NCBI GenBank assembly: GCA_947179155.2
Contig: OX359276.1
Span: forward strand, 46,765,953 to 46,829,952
Direction: 5' to 3'
Length of the DNA stretch: 64,000 bases
From: Hedera helix
Taxonomy: Eukaryota; Streptophyta; Magnoliopsida; Apiales; Araliaceae
The notes beneath the pieces were generated by a model. It had not been told where the DNA came from, made no database searches, and saw nothing but the letters and a program-made list of their open reading frames with translations. Positions 12,993 through 25,404 of the stretch are shown piece by piece; positions within the stretch are counted from its first letter, which is position 1, and each line of letters begins with the position of its first letter. The position numbers were made by a program, and so were the translations under genes.

Positions 12993-14949
12993 CTTACTTA
13001 CTTAAATCAAACAGAATGTCAAAACCATAACTCTGGTCTCTAGCTACCCTTGTTATACAAAACAATACATATATCAACTCTTAAATCAACTTAGTAGCAA
13101 CAACTACCGTGTGCGTCATGAATAATCTCTTTGCAAAACAAATTAAGTTTATCATCCAATTAAACTCACTTTTCAATATAGTCCTCCAAGTTCCAAAATA
13201 TATATAAGAACAATTTTAATTTTCTTCTCAATTCAATTTGAGAATATTTCAAATGTAAGAGGATAACTTTGTGCTTATTGAATTTCATCCTACTTCATTA
13301 TATATCCGTTCCTAGTTCCTACTATCTTCTTGCAATAATGCACTACTTATATTAGAAAATTTGGCATTATTGCATTGGGTAAGATATTGTTGGGAAAATG
13401 GGGAAGTGATGTTTAAAGACTAAGAGAGGCTCTCTTTCTTTTTCAAATGACTTTGATCAGAAATCTAGTCTTAAATACATTGTATGTAAATAACCTTTTC
13501 CTAAGAATCAGAACTCATATATATTGTGGATCAAGTAATAATAAATAACTAGAAAAGAAAAGGGAAAGGAACTCGAATTAACCTAGCTAGTGGTTTATTT
13601 ATCTCACATGTAGCCAATATTTTATGCGTGGATTATATATATATATACAAGCCAAAGGACCCCGCTCGGCAGGAAAAAGTACTCGGCAAAAGCATACATA
13701 AACATCATCATTTAGTAACTAGTACAATAAAAAGAATAGTACTGCACATAACTGGGATGCATATGCATGGATCAGGCAAAAAAGTAGCCAACTTGTCAGT
13801 AACTACTCTTACACGCTCGCTCTTTAGTCTTTACCTTTTTTTTTTTTGCTAATTATTAGTCTTCACCTTTCCGGCTTTCCCACATGGCCACGTATAAGTC
13901 CTGTCTGTATATTTCTATATAGTAGTGTACGAGTATGTGTAAGGCACGAATTTTATTAATAATTATTTATATTCGAAATAATTATATTTTAATTTTATGT
14001 TAAAGGCAAATTTTTATATAAAAAGTGACAGTGATATATAAAAAATTATCATAACTAATTATTTTAAATGAAATTATCAATAAATTTAATTCATGAAAAT
14101 TGTAAACACAAAAAATGCTACTCCTAATAAAAAGTGATAATAATATAAATAACAAAATATAATAATGGATAATATTGAATGAGACATCACTACCGAGCAT
14201 AATATGAATTTTCTTTTGGAGCCCATATTTGATTTATTTATTTTTTAATTTGTTCAATAACCTTAATTATGGATGAAAGTGGTGTATTTAATTTATGAGT
14301 ATGTTGGAAAAATATATAAAAAAGTATAAGATTGTATGTAGCATATATACTGAATAAGTTGAGTCATACCTTGATTCTATTTTATTGCGGTTTATTGATA
14401 ATTGTTCAATTTTTTTGGTATTTGTCTAATTGTGACTGGTACTAGTTTTATGTTATTAGAAGGTGAACAATTTTATATGCACTCATAATTAAATAAAAAC
14501 TTTTAGTTACATGGATATATTCATTGGTCCAGATGATTGTCTAGTATATTTATATATTTTTAAATATCGAAGAGGTGATGAACCCATTTTTCATCCGAAA
14601 TACATTTGTACATATAAATTAATGTATAGAATTATTATATAATATTTTAGAACTTATTTTTCATCCCAAATTTATTTGTACATATATTAAATATAACAAT
14701 AACCGTTTCAGTTAACTCATTAATTAGAATCAGTCAACTTATTGTAATTGATGAGTTAATTTGGATGGTCAAATTAATTTATCTATTTTCCTATTTTCTA
14801 TATACAAGTTTAGAACTTATGCGAGATACGGCCTATCTTTCTTATATATTTTTTGTTTATCAAATTAATTCAATTGTAAGTTCCTCTTTTAAATTATTAT
14901 TTATGTGTGTGTATGACATTAGTAGTTTTTATGAATTTTTTTTATACTT

Positions 14950-15102
14950 ATTGTGAGATTCATAGAAAATAAATTTTAATTATATTCATTGAATTTGAAC
15001 ATGTATTATTATAATTATATAATTTATATTTGAGAAATATAAGTTGATGACCAAATTACATTTGAAATGATCAACTAAATTAATTTAGATAAAATTTTCA
15101 AT
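14950..15102. repeat. Dispersed repeat shared with 60691-60890
   Basis: Words in the same order occur in both places: TTATGAGATTCAT-like start, AATTATATTCATT, TTTGAA, a T/A-rich core, TAATTTATATTT, GATGACCAAATTA, ATGA-CAA-AAATT and TTTAGATAA-ATT. The copy at 60691 differs by a TTG/TTA microsatellite in its middle. Probably two copies of an unnamed AT-rich element. Confidence 0.6.
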
Positions 15103-15107
15103 TACCT

Positions 15108-15114
<7 letters not shown>

Positions 15115-15180
<66 letters not shown>
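15115..15180. repeat. (TA)n microsatellite
   Basis: About 65 bp of uninterrupted TA, directly following the dispersed repeat copy that ends near 15102. Confidence 0.95.
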
Positions 15181-15183
<3 letters not shown>

Positions 15184-15957
15184 GGTAAGGTATTGATAAA
15201 AGAAAAATGTCTTTTTCCGATTACTAGCAAAGTGAATAATAATTAACTAAATTATTCTCCCTAGCTCCCACCAAATCTGTATTAGTATTTATATACTGCT
15301 GCTGCATGCATAAGTATATATTTTGGTGAAAATTAACTTGAAACTCGATTACTTTTTTGTTGGTTTAACCATCCTATCAACTAACTAACTTTATTCCATG
15401 TTGATTATATAATAATCATCAATAAAACTAATATTTTACACCATTTAATAACAATATGTCACATAAAAAATTTGAAAAAAAATCAAGAAAACTATTAACT
15501 AAATAACTTTACCATAATAAGTTTGAAAATATACGTCTATTAAGCCATATTTTTTATCTTCAAATTTTACCCATCTTATCATCTTTCTTGTTTTCATTAA
15601 TTTTCAAACTTTTTTTTAAAATAATAAAATAGAAGAGATAGAGAGATAGGATAAAAAAAGAGTATAATTGTGTTTCAATATCAAAACTTAATATTGTTAC
15701 TTTTTTCAATATATGTAATATTAATTTCAATGAATCTTTTTTATAAAATTAATTAAGAATAATATTAAAAAAAATAAGATAAAAAATAATATTAAAATAA
15801 AAAAAGAATAAATAAATTTGAATAAATAAAAAAAATTAAGCAAATAAACTTAAATGAAGAGAATAATAAATATAAATATTATTAATACAATTCAAATATA
15901 TATACTCTACATCAATTCCTTCCTTTTAGGTCCCCCCCAAGGGTTAATTAATGAACA

Positions 15958-16078
15958 GGTTAAGAGAATTTTTTTCCCATAAAATCTCACTTATATATGA
16001 ATATGAGTCTTATAAACTCCTCATGTGAGATTTTTTTTATAAAAGTATTAATTATTTTTATAAAAATATCAATTTTTA
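15958..16078. repeat. AT-rich foldback repeat, member of a multi-copy local family
   Basis: Contains the family words GAGAATTTTTT, ATAAAATCTCACTTATAT, ATGAGTCTTAT, TGTGAGATTTTTTTTATAAA and TTATAAAAATATCAATTTTTA, the last being the inverted form of AATTGATATTTTTA. Related copies are at about 16981-17085, 35560-35690, 37215-37345, 54505-54605 and 54655-54785. Confidence 0.5.
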
Positions 16079-16297
16079 TTTTAATTATTAAAAAAAGGTC
16101 CGTACGAGAATCCCGTCAACAGGAGGGGACTGGACGTTTGGTTTGACAGAATGTGGGATCAATAAGTCTTCCAACCCGTGCATAGTTTCAACCCCCCAAC
16201 GTGGGCTACTGCCACTCATGTCGGCTACAGTGAATCCCAACTCTTGTTTCTATCCACAAAATCTAAATTTTACTATTAATAATGATTTATGTAATGA

Positions 16298-16377
16298 TTA
16301 ATATAATAATTTAATATAAAAATAATAGAATTTATAATATAAAAATAGTGAATTTTATTATTAATTTTATATTAAAT
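16298..16377. repeat. AT-only inverted repeat
   Basis: TAATTTAATATAAAAATAAT on the left pairs with ATTAATTTTATATTAAATTA on the right, with a core of about 35 bp. A likely foldback with no coding potential. Confidence 0.6.
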
Positions 16378-17653
16378 TATATTATATAGAAAAACTCACA
16401 AAATCCTATAACTTATTATTATTCGGATAATTTTATACACATTATAACGGTACAATCAAACACTATATATATTTTAATTATTAAAAACTAAAATTTAACA
16501 AAAAAATTTATATCAGATCTCATCTTCAATAATTGAAGTCAAAATATAATATTTAAAATTATATTTAAAATTATACACATATACTTATTCTTATTATCCC
16601 CACTTTTCACTCACATTTAGAACTTTTAATATTTTAAATTAACGTAAATCATAAAACACTAAATTGTGGAGCTATTAATATTTTAATAAATCTATTTATA
16701 TTATAAAGTGAATTTTGCTGACATCAATAATATAATCGTTTTACATTTTTTTTTCCTTTGTTATCTATGTAACTTTAATTATATTAGTATTTTATCATCT
16801 TATATATATATTTTTTATTTAATCGTCTAAATTTTATATTTTATTTTATATAATTTACACACACAACTGGTATACCGTTGAGTGCTTGCATTTTTAATAG
16901 TACATTAAAACTTTGTGTGTGGATAAGAGTATTATATTGCTACACGACGAAATACTCCTCAATAATATTCAAGTCTTAAATGAAAATTGATATTTTTACG
17001 AATAAAATTTAATATTTTTATGTAAAAAAAATATTTGAGTGTGAAATTTATTTATTATTTATATGAAAGATATTTATAAAATTATTGTTTTTATGTGTAC
17101 TAGTATCAATTTCCTCTTAGGTTTGATTATCATATGTGAAGTTAGTGCAGTTGATGTTGATCATAAAAAATTATTATACTTGAATTAGAATCGAATAAAC
17201 GAGAACTTAAAAATGAGTACTCTTATGGGCTTATTATGGCCACTGAAAGTAAGTATCATAAGTAAATAATGAATGTAATATTTTTTTATAAAAATATTAT
17301 TATTATTATGTGAAAATGAGCTCTTTGTGCATGTGTGTGTGTGTGTATATATATATAGTACTTATAGTAAATGGATATTGGGAGCATACTGTCGTTAGAG
17401 TCTCTAGTACACGACAGTCAATTTTTTTTTAACACTACCGCTAAAGGTTTTAATGACAAACAAACAAATTAATAAATAAATTGTTCCTATTTAAGTTGTT
17501 GAAATAATATTCCCAACATATTTAGATATGACCCATATATATATATATATATACACGGTACACTAAAAAATAAATACTCTTATAATTTCGCAATAAACTT
17601 AAATACTTGAATAAGTATATAAGCACAACGATCAGTGATAATATTTAAACATT

Positions 17654-17735
17654 ACATTTATTTTTATTATTAAATAATGTTATGTGGTATTAAAATTCAC
17701 GTCACATAATAATATTTAATAATGAAAATAAATGT
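17654..17735. repeat. 33-bp near-perfect inverted repeat
   Basis: The left arm starts ACATTTATTTTTATTATTAA and the right arm is its reverse complement with two or three mismatches (…AATGAAAATAAATGT). The loop contains CACGTC. The arm resembles the A/T word order of the hairpin at 5118-5217, so the two may be related. Confidence 0.65.
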
Positions 17736-17971
17736 AGAATTTAATATAATATCATTAAACACATTTTAATATGTACTTTCTGCACGTGGCATCATCTGAA
17801 TGTAGTTTGAGCTCGTTATGTCTCGATTAACATGGTCCGTAGAATTAACGTTTAGTCACTTCCGAATCAGACTGACCTCCCTTTTCACCATTCATCATCC
17901 ACACGATTTTAACTTTACTGCACAGTTAAAATTTAGTGTTTCGTGGGAGCATATCCATAGATCATGAATGC

Positions 17972-18027
17972 CATCATAAAGGATGATAAAATTTATCATC
18001 ATAAAGGATGATAAAGGATGATAAAGG
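17972..18027. repeat. Short tandem repeat of ATCATAAAGGATGATAAA
   Basis: Units based on ATAAAGGATG / GGATGATAAA recur four times; the core also reads as an imperfect palindrome around TTTATCATC. Confidence 0.8.
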
Positions 18028-18837
18028 AATTGGTAAATGCAATCCATATTTTAGAAGTTAAATTTAGTATAAAATAAAATTCTCCCTCTAATTCACAATC
18101 AGCGTCCCTTGCAAAAACCAATTTTAACAAATAAATAAATAAATTCATTTTTTAATGATTACATAATGATAAATATCCTTGAATTTATCATCTTGCCATC
18201 TTACTAAATTAATAAATTATTAATTTGAAGGTGAATACGAAAAGAAAAAAAAGAGTACATCATTACTATTGTGACACCCCCAAATCTAGGCCCACACAGC
18301 CCAAACTTGAGTCGTCAAAAGACTATAACAAAATTATTACAACAAAACACAACGTACAACAATACAGTGTATAATAATAATACACAACTAAGTCTTCACT
18401 ATTATTGCCACACTATTTTACAACACGTGAAGACTAGGATAGCTATTCCTCGGACTCTCACTCCATCCCCCGGCTAGACCCCATTACGTTTTCATCTCCT
18501 GTTGAAAAACAATGGAACAAAAGAAAGGGTGAGCTCAAATAGCCCAGTAAGAAATATCATGACTAAGATAATGACGAATAAATTATCATTAGTCTTCAAC
18601 AGTTGAGTTCTGAATACAATAGACTACAAGGTTTATATCAAAAACTGTAGTTAAATTCTTAAACAATGTTCAGATCAATAATAGCAGCGGAATGAGCAAT
18701 CTATTAGAAGAATAATGCAGACTATAATGTCCACTCGCTTCTCTTTTTTGTAAAAATATCATCAACTTTTATCATCTGAAATACCATTAGTCAAAATAAT
18801 ACAACTTCACAGTTCCTGGTCATAATCATGCAGATCA

Positions 18838-18965
18838 ATAGTTCATCTTTGCACTACGGGTCAAAGACATTCAATATAACACCAACGGTCATGATTATAC
18901 CAGATTCAGCCTTTGGTCATAATCATACCAACCAACAGTTCATCTTTGCACTACGGGCCAAAGAG
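18838..18965. repeat. Two copies of GTTCATCTTTGCACTACGGG
   Basis: Direct repeats about 100 bp apart (near 18841 and 18940), inside the solo LTR. Each is followed by CAAAGA and preceded by a GGTCATAATCAT word, suggesting a degenerate tandem array of about 100 bp units. Confidence 0.7.
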
Positions 18966-19603
18966 AACATTCACCACGTGTCATAAAAGACACCGAACAG
19001 ATGTATCGCCTTTAACCTATCATCTGTTCAACAATTATATCACATCTGTGCCCCCGGCCACAAATATTCACAACAGCTTGATTATTGATGATTAATACAA
19101 ATAACAGTGATACAAATGATGAACAGAAGAACAGGATAAACAATAACTATCGGAAGTTTACTTTGTACAGATTCAAATAATGTCCAAATTGCCAACATGA
19201 TGTGGAGTGAAATTTAAAAATGATATCCAAGATCCACAGTTCAGAATAACGATTATAGTTCAATAGATATGTTCAGAAAATAGGAAGGTTCAGTTGAAAT
19301 AATGAAATTCAACTATTATGGAACATATAATATTTTCAGGAATTATAGAAGCAATAGTTCCATAATAAGTTTCGATTTAGGTGTATGAAAGAAAATAATA
19401 TCCCTTACCGTAGCAGGTTTGATTAACAAAAGGTGAAGGAAATTAATATCCCTTACCATAGTAATTTTGAATAATGGAAGATGAAAAAGATGGTATCCCT
19501 TATGAGTATAAAGGAAAATGATATCACTTACGAATATGAAATAAAAGTGTCATGTGATAATTCGTGTAGACAAATTATTTCCACACGAGACAAATAAAAA
19601 GGC

Positions 19604-19780
19604 TTATTCACCAATAGGCGGTAATCCGCGCCGTAAGGTTATTCCCATCAATTTGAATACGAAGAGTTATTCACCAAACAGGCGATAATCCGCACCGTAA
19701 GGTTATTCTCAAAGATTAATAAAGAATGAATACAAAAGGTTATTCACCAACAGACGGTATTCCGCGCCGTAAGGTTATTC
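19604..19780. repeat. Three tandem units around CCGCGCCGTAAGGTTATTC
   Basis: Inside the solo LTR, the segment TTATTCACCAA…GGCG…TAATCCGC.CCGTAAGGTTATTC occurs at about 19604-19644, 19666-19708 and 19739-19780. These units are noticeably more GC-rich than the surroundings. Confidence 0.8.
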
Positions 19781-20629
19781 CCACAATTTAATACATGGAA
19801 ATAAATGGCACGAGAAAGAAACGATATTATTTTCGAGAATCAAATAGTGATAATCCCTTCCAGTAAGAAAGAAATAATATCCATTTATAATGATGAAAAG
19901 AATGATACCCCTTACCTTAACACGTGACTGGATATTGATTTAAATGAGGTTGATCAACCTATATATATTTTTAATAAAATTAGTAATTACCACATATAAA
20001 TTTCAAGGCGTATGATAATTCATATATTATGAACTATCAAAATTATATATATTTAACATAATTTTTGTAGTATAATATAACTACTTTAAAATAGTTTTTA
20101 AAGTAATATTTCAAAATAAATCTTCCAAATAAAGCTTTTAAAAATGAATCTTCTCAAAGAAGAGTCTTCTAAAGGAAGATTTGTGAATACCGTGAAAAAT
20201 AGGAATTTATAAAATTACTACTCTTTAATAAAGGACTTACTTGAAAAATTCTTGCACTCCTTTTGGCTTTCAAACTCTCAAAATAACCTTACTATTCTCA
20301 GAGAAAACTCATAAAATTCTTATAGAAAAATTTTAAGTTTTAGGTGTGATTTTTCTATTCAGTTGAGCAAGCTATTTATAGGAGAAAATAAGGCACTATG
20401 CAGTGGTAGGTGGCAGCAGGCGTGATGCACTCCTGCCTAAATTCCTTCTTTCTAAATTGGCAGCGTAGTCGGCTGCCAAACTTCACCAATTTCACATGTG
20501 GCCCCCACATAGGGTCCACATGTTACTATTCACGCAAATAGTAAAATTAATTAATAATTTATTTTTTTTTAAATTTATTTATTTATTCTTCATGTGGGTT
20601 CAACATATAAAATAAAATAATGCTACAAC

Positions 20630-20940
20630 AATAATTCAACAATAATGTAATAAACACGTTACAGATTATTATTAATTTAATAATATAAATTACAGTATAT
20701 TTGCTACTGTGACAATTATTAGGTTCAATAATTTTAAAAACAGTGCAGCAACAATTATTGACTCAATGATATAAAATACAGTGTAATGATAATTATTGAA
20801 TCAATAATGCAAAATACTGTGTAACAACAATTATTGAATTGATAACATAAAATATTATGCAGTGACAATTATTGATGAAATGATGCACAACAGTTACGGT
20901 GTCAATTATCAGACCGATAATATGAGACACTGTGCAATAC
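20630..20940. repeat. Degenerate ~58-bp tandem array (CAATTATTGA units)
   Basis: Inside the solo LTR, ACAATTATTGA…CAATAAT…AAAATACTGTG-type units repeat five or more times, followed by a shorter CCGTGTGCTACTGTA array at about 20939-21000. Confidence 0.7.
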
Positions 20941-22761
20941 CGTGTGCTACTGTAGAGTACCGTGTGCTACAGAAAATACCATAATTTACCGTATGCTACT
21001 ATTCTTTTATCACCGGTATTTTAACAGTTCCGTTGACTATTTTTATTTAAAAAGGTTATTTCTGTCGTTTTCTATATCCGACAAATATTTCGTTGTGGGG
21101 TCCACCAATAATTTGTTATTTCGGCGCCGTCGTATGGCACGAATATTCTCCGACCAAACGAATATTCCTCGACAAAGCGAATATTGTCCGATAAAATAAA
21201 ATTTGCACATAACATCCTTAACTTTCAATTTTGTCAATTTAACCACTTACTGTTTCATGAAAAATATATATGAAGAAAAATTAACTTTTATATTTCATAA
21301 AATTCGGGGTCTTACAACTATTTATAAAATTTATAAATGAGACTCTTTTTATAAAAAAAAAAAGAATAAATTGAGCTTTTTTTATTTAATTATAAAGATC
21401 GAGAAATACAATGCTAGAAATTAAAATAAAATGAAATTTGACCATATTTGATTCATTGACAAACAACATTTTTTAGGCTGCTAATAATTTTAGAGTCATA
21501 TTTATTTTATAAAATAATAAGTGCCATTCAAAGTGAAAAGAGTCATTAGATTCTTTATTTTTTTATTTTTTTTTTAACATATGTGACATGATTTGTTTGG
21601 CTATAAACTCATGTACAAGATAGGTGATCTGAATATATTTTCAAATTTGCTTGATTTGATACTCAACATTTAAATTAAACTCTCACTTTGTGATGAAACA
21701 ATATATACCTATAATTATATTTAATACTAGATTCTTATATAAAATATATACTTCAGTTTAACTATTGATGTTGATTTATTATAGTGGATGAATAACACTC
21801 CATTCGTACTAAAATATAAGATTAAATTTATACATTCATTAAATCTCGATGGTCCATGATTTACATTGACAACGACAAATGGATTGATTACTCGAATAGA
21901 TGTCCTGTCTCACAAAAATGTGAGACCTACTTTAGATTAATGAGAAGAGAAAATTTTACAAATATAATTGAGACAAACAACAAATTAAGAAAGGCGTGAT
22001 AAAATAAAAAAAATATGATTGATGAAACCAATAAAAAAGAAAAAACTATGATTAATATATGAGGGCACAGTAAGTGAGGGATGTCTCACGCTCTTACATG
22101 AGATATCTTTGTATAATAATAATATTTTGAAAAATTGTAAAAATATTTTTTTGTACATAACATGGAAAAGAATGTATTTAATTATATAAAATGACATTAT
22201 TTTGAGAGTTACCTCATGCAAAATCTCGCTTTTTGCCTATATATATGTATATATAGGTTATTACCTAGACATATTACAATTTTTTTCTTTAATTTTTTTG
22301 AGCACCCGGCTGTATTTTACTACAAGTGTCTGAATCCATATAGGTTTTGGCTCAGTTAGAGAAAGCCTGAATATAAAATGTGTCCATCATTACCCTGGAC
22401 TTTTGATGGGCTTCATGTATTTCCATCACAATACTGTCGATATTTACCGTCAGACACACTCCTCGAAATAAAGCCGAGAGGCCCAGTTTCTTACTTTCGT
22501 TTCCATCATATATATAAAATCTTCAAAGTTATTTATCCGACATTCATATTATCCATTTGTTCAGGTGTTATTTTTTATTTATTTAAAAGTTGTGGTATGT
22601 TTTAAGAAACTATGGGAACATTCCTTTCGAATTTAAGAATGGTGACCACATTTTCTTTATTAGCTTTAGGTTTTATAGTTTTAAACCATAACATATACAC
22701 ATTAATTACAACGTGAGAGCAATCTTTTGGGATTACAAAACCCACACATTTGTAATTGTTA

Positions 22762-22869
22762 TTTCTTCCGTCCCGTAAAAATTAGTTTAGTGTGACTTTA
22801 TTTTTAGGCAAATTGACTATTTTTGTAATCAAAAATTATATTATTTTCTTACAAATACAGATGGAGAAA
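22762..22869. mobile_element. Short degenerate Stowaway-like MITE
   Basis: It starts TTTCTTCCGTCCCGTAAAAA and ends ACAGATGGAGAAA, an imperfect inverted pair of the CTCCGTCCC type, with TA on both sides (22760-22761, 22870-22871). It is 108 bp, non-coding. Confidence 0.55.
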
Positions 22870-23434
22870 TAATAATCATAAAAAATTATGTTGAATTTAC
22901 TATCACCTACAATTTTCATAGGTTTAAAATTTATTTAATTCTTATTATTAAAATCAATCAATTTGACAAAAAAAATAAAATAAATCAAACTTTGCTTATT
23001 TTTCTTCATTGACATTCACGAATTTTACCTAAGAAATACTGAATTAACGACCTCAATGTTATTTCTTATGGGCCTCTGCCTCAGTTGAATTGTGTTTGAT
23101 TGACGAAGTGTATTATATATTCATATAAAAATGCCCTTAATCTAAGTAATTAGTGGACAAGTGATCAATTAACTTTTTTTGTTGTTAGCCCAAAACATTG
23201 CGCTTGGTTTTTAAATAATTTCCTCCAAATTGGTATCTGGATGTACAATTTTCACTTTTTTGCATCTTCCTTAATTTTCATTATTTCAATCGCTATCGGA
23301 AGTTTCATTTTCACGTAAATAATTATTCACGTGAACCATAAACTAAGATCCATTGATAAGGGTTAGGGCACCATTAATTTTCTTTATTTATTCTAAGGTG
23401 GGCGCCTAGCTACTTCAAGCTTTAAGAGATAGGT

Positions 23435-23438
<4 letters not shown>

Positions 23439-23496
<58 letters not shown>
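23439..23496. repeat. (AT)n microsatellite
   Basis: About 58 bp of uninterrupted AT. Confidence 0.95.
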
Positions 23497-23498
<2 letters not shown>

Positions 23499-24259
23499 AT
23501 GACATTTGTCATTTTGTAATTTTCCTTGCAACTACTACAAAACAAGGGCTTGTAATTAGCGCAACCTTAATTTAGTTAATTTTAATTAATTCTCTTAAAA
23601 TAAAAAACTAACAAATCAAAAAAAAGATTTGGTCTTTGTTCAATTAATTCTCCATCTTTCATTTTCATCTATGAGATGATGACGTAAGAAGTAACAATAG
23701 AAAAAGTTGCATATAAACTAACAAAATTATATGAAACAACAAAAGTTTTTCGTAAATAGAAACTACATTAAAATTGTTCAAAAGCCATGAAATATATATA
23801 AATTACTTCCCTTTGGCCACGGAAAAGAGGTTAACGTCATAAAAGCCATGAAATATAAATACAATTTCCAAACATCTTTCGCTCATCCTAATTTAAAGAG
23901 TTTGAATTTAGTGATCATGTAGAAAATATTCAAATCATAATTATTTGAGTCAAATAATTGATGCCCAGATCTAATTTAAACTCGTACGGAATAGGAGTAG
24001 TTTATAATGAATATTGAGCTCATCTACAAATTCAAATATCTATAATCAAACTATATCTACATACATATAATATTTACATTCATTATAACAATAAATTAAT
24101 TCAATGTAACATGAATTCCATACATGGAAGCAAACCCATCAAATTCCTCCAACCAACAATCCACCTATCGAATTTCAATCGATTTGGGGGAAATGGATGT
24201 GTAAATTATATTTTGAGGGTTTTGGACTGAGATTAAAGAATATCGGAGCGGAGGAGTCC

Positions 24260-24530
24260 CAAACGTTGCCGATCTAGAATTGGTGTTGGGTTCAGATCTG
24301 AAATTCGGTTTAGATCTAGAGCTTTGTGAGAGTTGTGTATTGGGTTCAGATCTAAAATTTAGTTCAGATTTAGATGTGATTATGTGTGTGTATTCTTGAT
24401 GTGTTAGTGTGTGTTTTTGAAATTGATGAGGAGAGAGATGAATTTGTTCTTGGTGTGTTAATGTGTGTATTTGAATTTGCATGTGTGTATTCTTGATATG
24501 TTAGTTTGTGTATTTTAATTATTTTGATAT
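24260..24530. repeat. Low-complexity direct repeats (GTTCAGATCTGAAATTC / TTCTTGATGTGTTAG)
   Basis: Two interleaved sets of direct repeats: GGTTCAGATCT-AAATT (three copies, about 24289-24370) and TTCTTG-TGTGTTA-TGTGTGT (three copies, about 24392-24515). The minus strand is open for 105 codons, but its translation only mirrors the repeats (FRSEPNT motif) and matches no family known to me. Confidence 0.6.
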
Positions 24531-25264
24531 TTAACTATTTTATTTTATTACTTGAAATGATAGTATTTAGGTGAGTTACCATTCACCCTAAAAAAGAAGA
24601 AGCTCAAACTCAATCAAATGACTGAAATGAACCCAATTAAGTTATTTAATTTTGAATCACATTTTAACTTTTAAAAATTTAAGCACCATATCAAAATTGA
24701 ATGACAATTTAAAAGGACAATTTTACAATTCTTCCTTACATCAATATATACTTCACCTTAATTAATCATTTCCCGCTTTTAATGATTAAGAAGGCTAAGT
24801 TCTCACTTTCAAGTTTTAACCTTTCTCCTTTAACCATTTTTTTTAATTATTTTTCTCAAATAAGAAATTAACCAACAAGTAATAATAGTAATCACACATG
24901 TAGCCAAAGAAAGGTATGCTGAAGTAACATGCATTACAAACTATGGTTTAAATATCCCCAAAAGAAGCTATATAATGGTACATACTGTATTTCATTGCTA
25001 ATTTCTAGGAAGAAATTAAAGAAGAGAATATTACTATAAAATCGATGATCTATATATACGCACAAAAGGCAAGCTAATGTAATAAGCAAACTTACAAGCA
25101 TTTGAATATATATATATATATATATATGCACCACCCTAGCTAGCTAGCTACCATTTATGTACTATTTTATAAATTTTATATAGATACAATCCCGCATGAA
25201 TCATGCGTTGTCATACCTCAGAAACAAATTAATACCATAACAAATTCCCAATAACAAGTATATA

Positions 25265-25404
25265 TTATAGGAACACTAAGCTGTGATCATCTTCAAATGT
25301 CATTTCCTCCATATCTGTAGCCATTAATCCATCTGATCCCAAGTTGCTTTCTTCGAAGCTCATATTGAACAAGTATCCATACTCATCTTCCTCAGACTTA
25401 GTTG
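25265..25404 (-). pseudogene. Detached, out-of-frame C-terminal tail of the NAC protein
   Basis: Directly after the NAC stop at 25400-25398, another frame on the same strand is open for over 40 codons down to a TAA at 25267-25265. Its translation is acidic, includes EDEYGYLFNMSFEE and MEEMTFEDDHSLVFL, and has the composition expected of a NAC activation domain. In that frame, stops occur immediately upstream (TAA TGA TGA), so the switch must fall within a few bases of 25398-25405. A one-base loss there would explain it. No intron consensus fits. Confidence 0.65.

Larger units (their letters stand above)
7886..18265. other. Large AT-rich intergenic region with no supported gene
   Basis: About 10 kb without a convincing exon on either strand; short open frames here are AT-rich and match no family I recognise. 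Contents are listed separately: a candidate DNA element at about 8843-9475, one Stowaway-like MITE, several AT-rich hairpins and microsatellites, and a repeat shared with 60691-60890. The bases after 7885 are probably the ALOG 3'UTR. A slightly more GC-rich stretch at about 16095-16260 has no open frame of note. Confidence 0.6.
18271..21316 (-). mobile_element. Solo LTR, Gypsy-like, minus orientation
   Basis: A 3046-bp block starting TGTGACACCCCCAAATC and ending TTCGGGGTCTTACA, flanked by a perfect 5-bp duplication ACTAT (18266-18270 and 21317-21321). No gag, pol or second LTR adjoins it, so it is best read as a solo LTR left by recombination. On the minus strand a TATA-type box CTATAAATAG lies at 20381-20372. 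A TACTGGGCTATTTGAGCTC segment (minus, near 18550) parallels the same segment in the 38049-40021 block and sets the orientation. Internal repeats are described separately. Gypsy/chromovirus assignment is inferred from the TGTAA-ACCCC termini and length. Confidence 0.8.
21322..25264. other. Intergenic region 3' of the NAC gene
   Basis: No convincing exon is seen. It contains a short Stowaway-like MITE, a TA microsatellite and a low-complexity direct-repeat patch at about 24260-24530. The bases just below 25264 are probably NAC 3'UTR. Confidence 0.6.

Noticed and set aside
24165..24482. 105-codon open frame on the minus strand
   Set aside because: The peptide only mirrors direct DNA repeats (FRSEPNT, LTHQE) and matches no family known to me; no supporting exon structure.
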